From: an uncultured Collinsella sp.
GTDB lineage: Bacteria; Actinomycetota; Coriobacteriia; Coriobacteriales; Coriobacteriaceae
DNA: 32,403 bases
Reading direction: 5' to 3'
Assembly (NCBI GenBank): GCA_905199225.1
Contig: CAJKFS010000027.1
Location: 1 to 32,403, forward strand
Notes under the pieces: generated by a model
What the model saw: only the letters and a program-made list of their open reading frames with translations
The model's database searches: none
Told to the model about the DNA's origin: nothing
Translations under genes and position numbers: made by a program
Shown here: positions 1-7,303 of the stretch, in pieces
Position numbering within the stretch: the first letter of the stretch is position 1
Layout of the letters: every line of letters begins with the position of its first letter

Positions 1-14
1 CCGTACATGTACGG
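1..14. repeat. perfect 14-bp palindrome
   Basis: The first 14 bases, CCGTACATGTACGG, equal their own reverse complement. The element sits just before a small ORF with a good ribosome binding site and about 110 bases before the pheS leader. It could be an operator or the remainder of a larger hairpin cut by the window edge; the sequence alone cannot decide. Confidence 0.4.
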
Positions 15-35
15 ATGAATATGGGAGGTGTTCGG

Positions 36-122
36 ATGAAGTTGATATTCAAGGCCTGCCTTGTACCCAGCACGAACAAAACGGAACGCGGCGATATGCC
101 CACACAATGTGGTATCCTGTAG
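36..122 (+). CDS. possible 28-residue small ORF ahead of the pheS T-box leader
   Basis: An ATG at 36 follows a strong Shine-Dalgarno (GGGAGGTG, 23-30) at 5-base spacing and opens 28 codons ending at TAG 120-122. The product starts MKLIFKACLVPS and has two cysteines, no membrane segment and no family I recognise. The stop lies just after the -10 box of the pheS leader, so the ORF would be carried by another transcript. It could equally be a chance ORF: it is short and there is no codon-bias test at this length. The palindrome at 1-14 lies immediately upstream. Confidence 0.2.
   Translation: MKLIFKACLVPSTNKTERGDMPTQCGIL
110..118 (+). promoter_or_regulatory. extended -10 promoter element for the pheS leader
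   Basis: TGG-TATCCT gives a TG-extended -10 (TATCCT, 113-118). Transcription would start near 125, just before the base of T-box stem I at 131. No good -35 is seen. Assignment rests on position and the extended -10. Confidence 0.4.
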
Positions 123-124
123 CC

Positions 125-410
125 CAATGCGTTGACGGAGAGGGTTTTGCCCGCCGCGTCGCCGGCAAGAGAGGGAAGGTCATGGGCTGCAAGCCTTCCT
201 GCGGTGGCAAGGGCCAAGCGTTCACTCCCGAGCAGCGACCTCAACGGGCGCGCGGCCAGCGGCGGCGAAGCCCAAGTAGGGAAGCCGTGAGCCTCGCGAC
301 AAGGGGCACAGAGTGGGCGCGGCGGGCCAGACATCCGCCGGGTCAAACAAGGTGGTACCGCGGAATTCAACCGTCCTTGGGCAATGCACATGCCCGAGGG
401 CGGTTTTTTT
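125..410 (+). promoter_or_regulatory. T-box leader, phenylalanine-specific
   Basis: This leader senses uncharged tRNA-Phe and lets transcription read into pheST when phenylalanyl-tRNA is scarce. The antiterminator box GGTGGTACCGCGG is at 351-363, followed by a factor-independent terminator. Stem I can be drawn by eye: GTTG 131-134 pairs with CGAC 236-239, and GGAG 137-140 pairs with CTCC 225-228. This places TTC (221-223) followed by A in the specifier-loop position, a Phe codon, matching the downstream genes. The specifier assignment is inferred from hand folding; the T-box itself is certain. Confidence 0.9.
371..410 (+). terminator. T-box terminator hairpin
   Basis: A 12-bp stem (371-382 with 392-403, two G-U pairs) is followed by seven T (404-410). 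Its 5' arm is the part that competes with the antiterminator formed by the T-box at 351-363. Confidence 0.9.
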
Positions 411-495
411 GTTACCGAACCGGGCCGCGCATCCGCAGCATCGGGCGGCGTCAGCCGTCCCGGAGCGCGGATGCGCGAGAGACGAAAGGGAAGAC

Positions 496-1572
496 ATGAG
501 TCTGATTGATGATCTGGTCAAACTCGAGGAAGAGGCCAAGGAGCTCGTCGCAGGCGCCGACGACGCCGCAAAGCTCGAGGCTGCGCGCGTTGAGCTGCTC
601 GGTCGCAAGGGCCGCATCACCGGCCTGATGCGCATGATGGGCAAGCTCGCCCCCGAGGATCGCCCCGTCATGGGCAAGCGCGCCAACGAGATGCGCCAGC
701 TGATCGAGGGCATGCTCGACGAGCGCACCACCGAGATGAAGGCCGCCGCCCTCAAGCACGCACTGGAGCACGAGGCCGTCGACATCACGCTGCCGGGCAT
801 CCGTCCGCAGATCGGTCACCAGCACCTGATCAAGCAGATCATCGAGGAGGCCGAGGACATCTTCTGCGGCATCGGCTACACCGTCGAGTCCGGCCCCATG
901 GTCGACACCTCCTACTACAACTTCACCGCGCTCAACGCCCCCATGGATCACCCGAGCCGCTCGGCCCGCGATACCTTCTACGTGGTCGACAATAACCCCG
1001 GCAGCGTCGCGCACCCCGAGGCCCACGCACACGGCGAGTCCGATGTGCTGCTGCGCACCCAGACTTCGGGCGTGCAGATCCACACTATGGAGTCGCAGAA
1101 GCCGCCCATCTACATGATCTGCCCGGGCACCGTCTACCGTCCCGACACGGCCGACGCCTGCCACCTGCCGCAGTTCAACCAGATCGAGGGCCTGGTCGTC
1201 GACGAGGGCATCACCTTTGGCGACCTGAAGGGCACGCTCGACTACTTTGTTAAGTGCATGTTTGGCGAGGATCGCAAGACGCGTTACCGCCCGCACTTCT
1301 TCCCCTTCACCGAGCCCAGCTGCGAGGTGGACGTGAGCTGCCACGTGTGCGGTGGCAAGGGCTGCAACTTCTGCAAGCATAGCGGCTGGATCGAGATCTT
1401 GGGCTGCGGCATGGTCGACCCCAACGTTCTTATCAACTGTGGCATCGACCCCGAGAAGTATACCGGCTTCGCCTTTGGCATTGGCGCCGAACGCGTCGCG
1501 GCCCTGCGCTACGACCTGCCCGACCTCAGAACGCTGATGACGGGCGATATGCGCTTCTTAAATCAGTTCTAG
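496..1572 (+). CDS. pheS: phenylalanyl-tRNA synthetase alpha subunit
   Basis: Catalytic alpha chain of the alpha2-beta2 phenylalanyl-tRNA synthetase, which charges tRNA-Phe in the cytoplasm. 358 residues, close to the family norm of about 340-350. Residues 1-90 form the N-terminal coiled-coil arm. Class II synthetase signatures follow: motif 2 in YRPDTADACHLPQFNQIEG and motif 3 in FGIGAERVAAL near the C-terminus. A cysteine cluster, CHVCGGKGCNFC, lies before GWIEILGCGMV, as in many Gram-positive PheS proteins. The ATG at 496 has an AAGGG-type ribosome binding site just upstream; longer in-frame starts would run into the T-box terminator. pheT follows after a 161-base spacer that holds a long hairpin. 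Confidence 0.97.
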   Translation: MSLIDDLVKLEEEAKELVAGADDAAKLEAARVELLGRKGRITGLMRMMGKLAPEDRPVMGKRANEMRQLIEGMLDERTTEMKAAALKHALEHEAVDITLPGIRPQIGHQHLIKQIIEEAEDIFCGIGYTVESGPMVDTSYYNFTALNAPMDHPSRSARDTFYVVDNNPGSVAHPEAHAHGESDVLLRTQTSGVQIHTMESQKPPIYMICPGTVYRPDTADACHLPQFNQIEGLVVDEGITFGDLKGTLDYFVKCMFGEDRKTRYRPHFFPFTEPSCEVDVSCHVCGGKGCNFCKHSGWIEILGCGMVDPNVLINCGIDPEKYTGFAFGIGAERVAALRYDLPDLRTLMTGDMRFLNQF

Positions 1573-1580
1573 TCCCGGCG

Positions 1581-1674
1581 GCTTTCCCAAGCACCGCACC
1601 TTGCCTTTCAATCGTCGGTTGCGTACCTAAGTACGCGGCCCTCCTCTTTCAAGGCAATCTGCGGCACTTGGAAA
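1581..1674. repeat. long imperfect hairpin between pheS and pheT
   Basis: Nested complementary segments fold the pheS-pheT spacer into one hairpin: TTTCCCAAG with CTTGGAAAA (8 of 9 paired), CCGCA 1594-1598 with TGCGG 1660-1664, TTGCCTT 1601-1607 with AAGGCAA 1651-1657, and the tip GCGTAC-CTAA-GTACGC (1621-1636). There is no T-tract, so it is not a standard terminator. It may stabilise or process the mRNA, or be a dispersed palindromic repeat resembling in shape, not sequence, those at 4201 and 14236. Confidence 0.6.
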
Positions 1675-1733
1675 ACCCGTCTCCGTTGCAGTTTTCCGGC
1701 TCAAAGCCGCATTTATGAAAGGAGACCAGTTAG

Positions 1734-4187
1734 ATGCGCGTTTCTTACGACTGGCTCAAGACCATGATCGATATTCCGGAGGATCCCAAGACCCTTTCGG
1801 ACGAATATATCCGTACCGGCACCGAGGTCGAGGCGATCGACACCGTGGGCGAGTCCTTTGACCACGTGGTGACCGCCAAGGTGCTCACCAAGACCCCGCA
1901 CCCCGATAGCGACCACATGTATGTGTGCTCGGTCGACGTGGGCGACAAGAACCTCGACGCCGACGGCAACCCCGCCCCGCTGCAGATCGTCTGCGGCGCG
2001 CAGAACTTCGAGGCCGGCGACCACATCGTCACGGCCATGATTGGCGCTGTGCTTCCCGGCGACGTCAAGATCAAGAAGAGCAAGCTTCGCGGCGTCGTGT
2101 CCATGGGCATGAACTGCTCTGCGCGCGAGCTCGGCCTGGGTGGCGACCACTCCGGCATCATGATTCTGCCCGAGGACACGCCCTGCGGTATGCCGTTTGC
2201 CGAGTACGTGGGCTCGAGTGATACTGTGCTCGACTGCGAGATCACGCCCAACCGTCCCGATTGCCTGTCCATGATCGGCATGGCCCGCGAGACCGGTGCC
2301 ATTTTCGATCGCGATTTCCACGTTGAACTGCCCGCCATCAAGGCGGAGACCGGCCGCGCGACCGACGACGAGCTTTCGGTCGAGATTGCCGACGAGGGCC
2401 TGTGCGACCGCTATGTCGCCCGCATCGTGCGCAACGTGAAGGTCGGCCCGTCGCCCGACTGGATGGTCAAGCGCCTCAACGCCCTGGGCGTGCGTCCGCA
2501 CAACAACATCGTCGACATCACCAACTACGTGATGATGCTCACCGGTCAGCCGCTGCACGCCTTTGACCTGGACACCTTTGCCGAGCGCGAGGGCAGGCGT
2601 CGCGTGGTGGTTCGCGCCGCCCAGCAGGATGAGAAATTCACAACGCTCGACGGCGAGGAGCGCACGCTCGACGCCGGCATGGGCCTGATCACCGACGGCG
2701 AGCGCCCCGTGGCGCTGGCCGGCGTTATGGGCGGCATGGATTCCGAGATCGAGGACGACACCGTTGACGTGATGGTCGAGAGCGCCTGCTTCAACGCCGG
2801 TCGCACCTCGCACACCAGCCGCGATCTGTCGCTGATCTCCGATGCCTCCATTCGCTTTGAGCGTCAGGTTGACGAGACCGGCTGCGTGGATGTCGCCAAC
2901 GTCACCTGCGCGCTCATCGAGGAGATCGCCGGCGGCGAGGTTGCTCCCGGCTATGTCGACGTTTTCCCCGCGCCCAAGACCATCGACAGCATTAAGCTGC
3001 GCCTGGCCCGCGTGCACGCCATCTGCGGCGCCGACATCGAGCCCGACTTTATCGAGCGTTCGCTCACCCGTCTGGGCTGCATCGTCGAGCGCGACGGCGA
3101 GGACTTTATGGTCACCCCGCCAAGCTTCCGTCCCGACCTGCCGCGCGAGATTGACCTGATTGAGGAGGTCCTGCGCCTGTGGGGTATGGGCCGCGTGACG
3201 GCGACCATCCCGGCTGCCAAGAACCACATCGGCGGCCTGACGCGCGAGCAGAAGCTTACCCGCAAGGTCGGCGAGATCCTGCGCGCCTGCGGCCTCAACG
3301 AGACCACGACCTTTGGCTTTGCCGCCCCGGGCGACCTGGAGAAGATCGGCATGTCCACCGAAGGCCGCGGCTGCCCCGTGGTGCTCATGAACCCGCTGGT
3401 GGCCGAGCAGACCGAGATGCGCCGCTCGTTGCTGCCGGGTCTGCTGCAGTCTGTGGCCTACAACGAGGCCCACGGCACGCCCAACGTGCATTTGTACGAG
3501 GTCGGCAGCCTGTTCCACGGTCGCGAGAACGCCAGCCTGCCCAAGGAGACCAAGTCCGTAGCGGGCGTGCTGTCGGGCCAGTGGAGCGAGCAGTCCTGGA
3601 ACATGAAGTACCGTAAGCTGCGCTTCTTCTTTGGCAAGGGCATTGTCGAGGAGCTGCTTGCTCAGCTGCGCATCGAGAAGGTTCGCTTCCGTCCCGCCGA
3701 GGGCGAGGGCTATGCCTTCTTGCAGCCGGGTCGCGCCGCCGAGGTTCTGTCCGGCGGTACCGTGCTGGGCTGGGTTGGCGAGATCCATCCCGAGGCACGC
3801 GAGGCTATGGGCATTGACGAGGTCGTCGTTGCCTTTGAGCTCGACCTGGACAAGCTGATCAAGGGCGCCCGCAACCAGGAGAACTACCGTGAGTTCTCAC
3901 AGTACCCGGCCGTTGAGCACGACCTTGCTATCGTGGTCGACAACACTGTGACCTGCGAGGATCTTGAGCGTCGTATTACGAGTGCCGGAGGCAAGCTGCT
4001 CGAGGGCGTGCGCCTGTTCGACGTCTACCGCGATCCCATCCGCATCGGTGCGGGCAAGAAGTCCATGGCCTTCGCGCTTACGTATCGCTCCGACGACCAC
4101 ACGCTCACCAGCGAAGAGGTCGAAAAAGCGCACCAGAAGATCGTCACCAAGGTGTGCAAGGGCGTAAACGGCGAAGTCCGCTCGTAA
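1734..4187 (+). CDS. pheT: phenylalanyl-tRNA synthetase beta subunit
   Basis: Large subunit of phenylalanyl-tRNA synthetase: tRNA binding and editing of mischarged Tyr-tRNA-Phe. 817 residues, normal for bacterial PheT. Domains in order: an EMAP-II-like tRNA-binding domain at about 40-155 (VTAKVLTKTPHPDSDHMYVC and MGMNCSARELGLG), the B3/B4 editing domain at about 210-400, the B5 domain at about 405-480 ending FRPDLPREIDLIEEV, a catalytic-like core, and a C-terminal ferredoxin-fold anticodon-binding domain from about 725 (YREFSQYPAVEHDLAIVVD). The ATG is preceded by AAAGGAGACC. It is the last gene of the T-box-controlled pheST unit and is followed by a long hairpin repeat. Confidence 0.97.
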   Translation: MRVSYDWLKTMIDIPEDPKTLSDEYIRTGTEVEAIDTVGESFDHVVTAKVLTKTPHPDSDHMYVCSVDVGDKNLDADGNPAPLQIVCGAQNFEAGDHIVTAMIGAVLPGDVKIKKSKLRGVVSMGMNCSARELGLGGDHSGIMILPEDTPCGMPFAEYVGSSDTVLDCEITPNRPDCLSMIGMARETGAIFDRDFHVELPAIKAETGRATDDELSVEIADEGLCDRYVARIVRNVKVGPSPDWMVKRLNALGVRPHNNIVDITNYVMMLTGQPLHAFDLDTFAEREGRRRVVVRAAQQDEKFTTLDGEERTLDAGMGLITDGERPVALAGVMGGMDSEIEDDTVDVMVESACFNAGRTSHTSRDLSLISDASIRFERQVDETGCVDVANVTCALIEEIAGGEVAPGYVDVFPAPKTIDSIKLRLARVHAICGADIEPDFIERSLTRLGCIVERDGEDFMVTPPSFRPDLPREIDLIEEVLRLWGMGRVTATIPAAKNHIGGLTREQKLTRKVGEILRACGLNETTTFGFAAPGDLEKIGMSTEGRGCPVVLMNPLVAEQTEMRRSLLPGLLQSVAYNEAHGTPNVHLYEVGSLFHGRENASLPKETKSVAGVLSGQWSEQSWNMKYRKLRFFFGKGIVEELLAQLRIEKVRFRPAEGEGYAFLQPGRAAEVLSGGTVLGWVGEIHPEAREAMGIDEVVVAFELDLDKLIKGARNQENYREFSQYPAVEHDLAIVVDNTVTCEDLERRITSAGGKLLEGVRLFDVYRDPIRIGAGKKSMAFALTYRSDDHTLTSEEVEKAHQKIVTKVCKGVNGEVRS

Positions 4188-4200
4188 TCTTTGCTGTTCG

Positions 4201-4293
4201 GAACCCGCCCCCTGCGGGGTTTTCACGGCAACGTCCTCGCCACTTCGCGGCTGCGGGATGTTGCCTTAGAAAACCCCTCTCGGGGGCGGGTTC
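4201..4293. repeat. long hairpin repeat, copy A
   Basis: A 93-base near-perfect hairpin with three stacked helices: 4201-4212 with 4282-4293 (12 bp), 4216-4224 with 4269-4277 (9 bp), and 4227-4236 with 4256-4265 (10 bp, one G-U). The tip carries CGTCCTCGCC and GCGGCTGCGGGATG. A second copy lies at 14236-14330 with paired base changes. It lacks a T-tract but, placed just after the pheT stop, could act as a 3' end stabiliser or bidirectional terminator. Confidence 0.75.
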
Positions 4294-4423
4294 CTGCGTT
4301 AACCTTGTTGCGAGCGGACCGCACCTTCTTCCGGGTGACCGGAAAGTTGGGAGTGCATGGGCCCTTTATTGGGCGGTGCGTGGACCTGGGCTAATAACGT
4401 ACGTATTGCAAGGGCGTGCTGCG

Positions 4424-4452
4424 TTGTGGGCGGTGCGCCTTTTTGTTAGTAT
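4424..4452 (+). promoter_or_regulatory. promoter of the Ni/Co ECF transporter operon
   Basis: TTGTGG (4424-4429) and TAGTAT (4447-4452) are separated by 17 bases. Transcription would start about ten bases downstream, at the edge of the inverted repeat at 4462-4489. Confidence 0.55.
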
Positions 4453-4461
4453 GCAGAGTCG

Positions 4462-4489
4462 GTGTTACGGATTGTTGGAAACGTAACAC
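4462..4489. promoter_or_regulatory. NikR-type operator (inverted repeat GTGTTAC-N14-GTAACAC)
   Basis: GTGTTACG (4462-4469) and CGTAACAC (4482-4489) are perfect inverted repeats with 12 bases between them, 28 bp in total. The 28-bp span equals that of the E. coli NikR operator (GTATGA-N16-TCATAC), and comparative genomics of Ni/Co regulons described GTGTTAC-N13/14-GTAACAC sites for NikR in deltaproteobacteria. The site overlaps the probable transcription start of a Ni/Co transporter operon, as a repressor site would. Use of NikR by this organism is inferred. Confidence 0.6.
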
Positions 4490-4513
4490 ACAACGTTCTG
4501 ATTGAGAGGGCTC

Positions 4514-5596
4514 ATGCATATTCCCGATAATTATCTGTCCCCGCAGACCGATGCCGTTATGGCGGTGGCGATGGTGCCCGTATGGGTTCACTGCATCAAA
4601 AAGGTGCGCGCCACGCTCGATCGCGAGCATATGGCGTTCCTGGGCATCTGCGCCGCATTCTCCTTCTTGCTCATGATGTTCAACGTTCCGCTGCCCGGCG
4701 GTACCACTGGTCACGCCGTCGGCGGCGCACTCATCGCGCTGCTGCTGGGCCCCGAGGCCGCGGCTATCGCTGTCTCGGTCGCTCTGGCGCTGCAAGCGCT
4801 GCTGTTTGGCGACGGCGGCGTTCTGTCGTTTGGCGCCAACTGCTTTAACATGGCCTTTGTGCTGCCGTTTGTCGCTGCTATCGTGTTCCGTGCGCTCAAC
4901 AGCCGTCTGCACGACAAGAGCTGGGGCACCTCGGTTTCTGCCATCGTGAGCGGTTGGGTCGGCCTGTGCCTGGCGGCCCTGTGCGCGGCAATCGAGTTTG
5001 GTATTCAGCCGATGCTCTTCACCAACGCTTCGGGCGCCCCTCTGTACTGCCCCTTCCCGCTGTCCGTGGCTATTCCGGCCATGTTGATCCCGCATATGCT
5101 GGTTGCCGGCGTGATCGAGGGCGTGGCGACGGCCGCCATCTACGGCTTCATTAAGAAGACGGCGCCGAGCATTATCGTCGGCCCCGAAGCCGCCGATGGC
5201 CAGCTTGCCGCCGATGGTACCGCCAAGAAGACTTCCCTGATTCCCACGCTCATTCTGGTCGCCGTGCTTGTCGTGGCTACGCCGCTCGGCTTGCTCGCCA
5301 CCGGTGACGCCTGGGGTGAGTGGGACGCCGAGGGCGCCGCGACCGCCGTTCAGGAGGCTGGCGACGACAGCCTGCAGGCTTCGGTCGGCCTCGACACCCC
5401 GACCTTTGCCGACGCCCTGCCCACGGGCGATTATCTGCAGGCCTATTCCGAGGAGCAGGGCCTTGGCTTTGCCGGCCAGGCTGCGATGTATATTCTTTCG
5501 GGCGTGATTGGCGTGGCGGTGCTCACCATCACATTCCGCCTGGTCTCGCTGACGGTCAAGGAAAGCGGTGCTCATGGCAATAGCCGAGCTGCCTAG
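4514..5596 (+). CDS. cbiM: ECF-type nickel/cobalt transporter, substrate-binding S component fused to an N-like part (CbiM/NikM-NikN)
   Basis: Membrane S component that binds and translocates Ni2+ or Co2+ with the CbiQ/NikQ and CbiO/NikO proteins encoded next. The mature N-terminus MHIPDNYL gives Met1 and His2, and a histidine falls exactly at residue 67 (GGTTGHAVGG); Met1, His2 and His67 are the metal ligands known in NikM. I therefore start at ATG 4514 (GAGAGG upstream) and not at an in-frame TTG at 4502. 360 residues; membrane helices fill 10-230. A C-terminal part starts with a helix and TPLGLLATGDAWGEW and ends with another helix, as in NikN or fused NikMN proteins, favouring nickel. A NikR-like operator upstream agrees. 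Cobalt cannot be excluded. Confidence 0.9.
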   Translation: MHIPDNYLSPQTDAVMAVAMVPVWVHCIKKVRATLDREHMAFLGICAAFSFLLMMFNVPLPGGTTGHAVGGALIALLLGPEAAAIAVSVALALQALLFGDGGVLSFGANCFNMAFVLPFVAAIVFRALNSRLHDKSWGTSVSAIVSGWVGLCLAALCAAIEFGIQPMLFTNASGAPLYCPFPLSVAIPAMLIPHMLVAGVIEGVATAAIYGFIKKTAPSIIVGPEAADGQLAADGTAKKTSLIPTLILVAVLVVATPLGLLATGDAWGEWDAEGAATAVQEAGDDSLQASVGLDTPTFADALPTGDYLQAYSEEQGLGFAGQAAMYILSGVIGVAVLTITFRLVSLTVKESGAHGNSRAA

Positions 5597-6410
5597 TTGG
5601 CTTGCGGCCGAGGAGCGTTACGAGCCCGCGGGGGCTCGGCATCGTGTGATGCAAAAGAATGTCCTGCACCTGGCGAGCCTGCTTGAGCGGGTTCGCCTGG
5701 GTGGAGGCGCGCACGAGGGCGGGTCGATGGTCGACCGCGCCCTTTCTTGCGTTTCGGCTCCGGTGCGCCTGGTGGGGATGTTCGTTTGCGTCCTGTGCGT
5801 GTGTCTGACGCAGAGCCCGCTGTACCTCATGTTGATGGCGGCCATCGCGCTGGTGCTCGTTGCCGTGCGCCCCGTACGCGGGCTGCGTGCGACCTTTGTA
5901 CCGGCGCTCGGCGCCACGGGGCTTGCGGTGGTTCTGGCACTGCCTGCCCTGCTGCTGGGCGCTTCTGCCGCGGGCGCCATGCTCAAGATCGCGCTCAAGA
6001 CGTTCATTAACGTGTCGTTCGTGCTGGGCGTTTCGTGGACGCTCACCTGGAGCCGCATGTCGGCGGCGCTCAAGACGCTACAGCTGCCCGACGAGGTCAT
6101 CTTTACGTTTGATATGGCGCTCAAGCACATCGAGGTGCTGGGACGCACGGCGCACGATCTGACCGAATCGGTCATGCTGCGCAGTGTGGGTCGTGCGCCT
6201 GCGGGTTTTTCGCGTACCGATTCGATCGCGGGTATCATGGGCATGACCTTTATCAAGGCGATGGAATGCAGCCGCGCGATGGACGAGGCTATGCTTTGCC
6301 GTGGCTTTGCCGGTGCGTATCCGACTCCCGCGCGGAGCGGCTTTGGCTGGCGCGATGCGGTCTATGCGGTCGTCGTGGTGCTGCTCGCCGTGTTGTGCGC
6401 GGTGCTGTAG
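5574..6410 (+). CDS. cbiQ: ECF transporter transmembrane T component (CbiQ/NikQ)
   Basis: Transmembrane coupling protein that links the ATPase to the metal-binding S component. 278 residues with hydrophobic stretches at about 60-125 and a C-terminal helix. The coupling-helix region reads RSVGRAPAGF and then AMLCRGFAG; the second is the A-x-x-x-RG motif typical of EcfT proteins, while the first Ala-Arg-Gly motif appears diverged. The ATG at 5574 has AAGGAAAG eight bases upstream; a GTG at 5568 is too close to it. The start lies inside the 3' end of the preceding S-component gene (23-base overlap), so translation is probably coupled. Confidence 0.88.
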   Translation: MAIAELPSWLAAEERYEPAGARHRVMQKNVLHLASLLERVRLGGGAHEGGSMVDRALSCVSAPVRLVGMFVCVLCVCLTQSPLYLMLMAAIALVLVAVRPVRGLRATFVPALGATGLAVVLALPALLLGASAAGAMLKIALKTFINVSFVLGVSWTLTWSRMSAALKTLQLPDEVIFTFDMALKHIEVLGRTAHDLTESVMLRSVGRAPAGFSRTDSIAGIMGMTFIKAMECSRAMDEAMLCRGFAGAYPTPARSGFGWRDAVYAVVVVLLAVLCAVL

Positions 6411-6454
6411 CGCGGGCGGCCGAGCCGTCGATGTGGATAGGGAAGGGCGACGTT

Positions 6455-7225
6455 TTGGCAAACGATACGAATGGCGTGATGGGCGCGAGCGGTGCTACTG
6501 GCGCCAAGAGCGTGCCGCTCATCGAGTTTCGCGACGTGCTGTTCTCCTATGCGGGGCATACGGTTGTCGATGGTGTGTCGCTGCAGGTCGATCGTGGTGA
6601 ACTCGTTGCCCTACTCGGTCCCAACGGCTGCGGTAAGACGACGATTATGCGCCTTATCAACGGTCTTGAACTAGCGGACGCGGGTGCGTACCTGTTTGAC
6701 GGGCACGTGATCGATGCGGCATATCTCAAGGATTCCGCAGCCGCTCAGCGTTTTCATCAGCGCGTGGGCTTTGTGTTCCAGAATGCCGACGCCCAGCTGT
6801 TCTGCGCTACGGTGGGCGAGGAAGTTGCTTTTGGCCCCGCGCAGATGGGGCTGCCGACAGACGAGCTCGAGCGCCGCGTCCGCGATGCCATGGAGCTGTT
6901 CCAGGTTGCCGATCTGGTCGATGCCTCGCCCTATCAGCTTTCGGGCGGGCAAAAGAAGCGCGTTGCGCTGGCTGCGGTGGTGTCGATGAACCCCGATATC
7001 CTAGTGCTCGATGAGCCCACCAACGGGCTCGATGAGGACTCGTGCGACATCGTAGTCAACTTTTTGCTGGCCTACGTTGCTGCCGGTAAGACGGTTTTGA
7101 TGAGTACGCACCATCAAGATTTGGTGCGCCGCCTGGAGGCCCGTGCCATCTATATCGATCGATATCACCATGTGGTCGAGGCGCCCGTGCCGTCGTATGG
7201 AACCGAAAGCGGTGCTGCGGAATAG
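6455..7225 (+). CDS. cbiO: ECF transporter ATPase (CbiO/NikO)
   Basis: Cytoplasmic ABC ATPase that powers uptake of Ni2+/Co2+ with the two membrane proteins upstream. All ABC motifs are present: Walker A GPNGCGKTT, Q-loop VFQNADAQLF (the form typical of ECF ATPases), signature YQLSGGQKKRVALA, Walker B ILVLDEPTNGLDE and H-loop STHHQD. I chose TTG 6455 because GGAAGGG ends seven bases before it; an in-frame ATG at 6431 without a good ribosome binding site would add eight residues, and the ABC domain starts only around IEFRDVLFSY. Only one ATPase gene is present, as in Cbi/Nik systems, which use a homodimer. Confidence 0.92.
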   Translation: MANDTNGVMGASGATGAKSVPLIEFRDVLFSYAGHTVVDGVSLQVDRGELVALLGPNGCGKTTIMRLINGLELADAGAYLFDGHVIDAAYLKDSAAAQRFHQRVGFVFQNADAQLFCATVGEEVAFGPAQMGLPTDELERRVRDAMELFQVADLVDASPYQLSGGQKKRVALAAVVSMNPDILVLDEPTNGLDEDSCDIVVNFLLAYVAAGKTVLMSTHHQDLVRRLEARAIYIDRYHHVVEAPVPSYGTESGAAE

Positions 7226-7270
7226 TTGCTGCGTAGGGTATGTATGGCCGCCTGTGCGACTCTGCCGTGA

Positions 7271-7279
7271 TGGTATAGT
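7271..7279 (+). promoter_or_regulatory. extended -10 promoter for the phospholipase C-like gene
   Basis: TGG-TATAGT is a TG-extended -10 with no convincing -35. Transcription would begin near 7286, giving a very short 5' leader before ATG 7304. Confidence 0.5.
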
Positions 7280-7303
7280 TAACCAGGTTTTATGGGGGTG
7301 GCT

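Noticed and set aside
4300..4513. Cobalamin or NiCo riboswitch upstream of the ECF transporter
   Set aside because: No B12-box or NiCo consensus could be found; a promoter and operator explain the region better.
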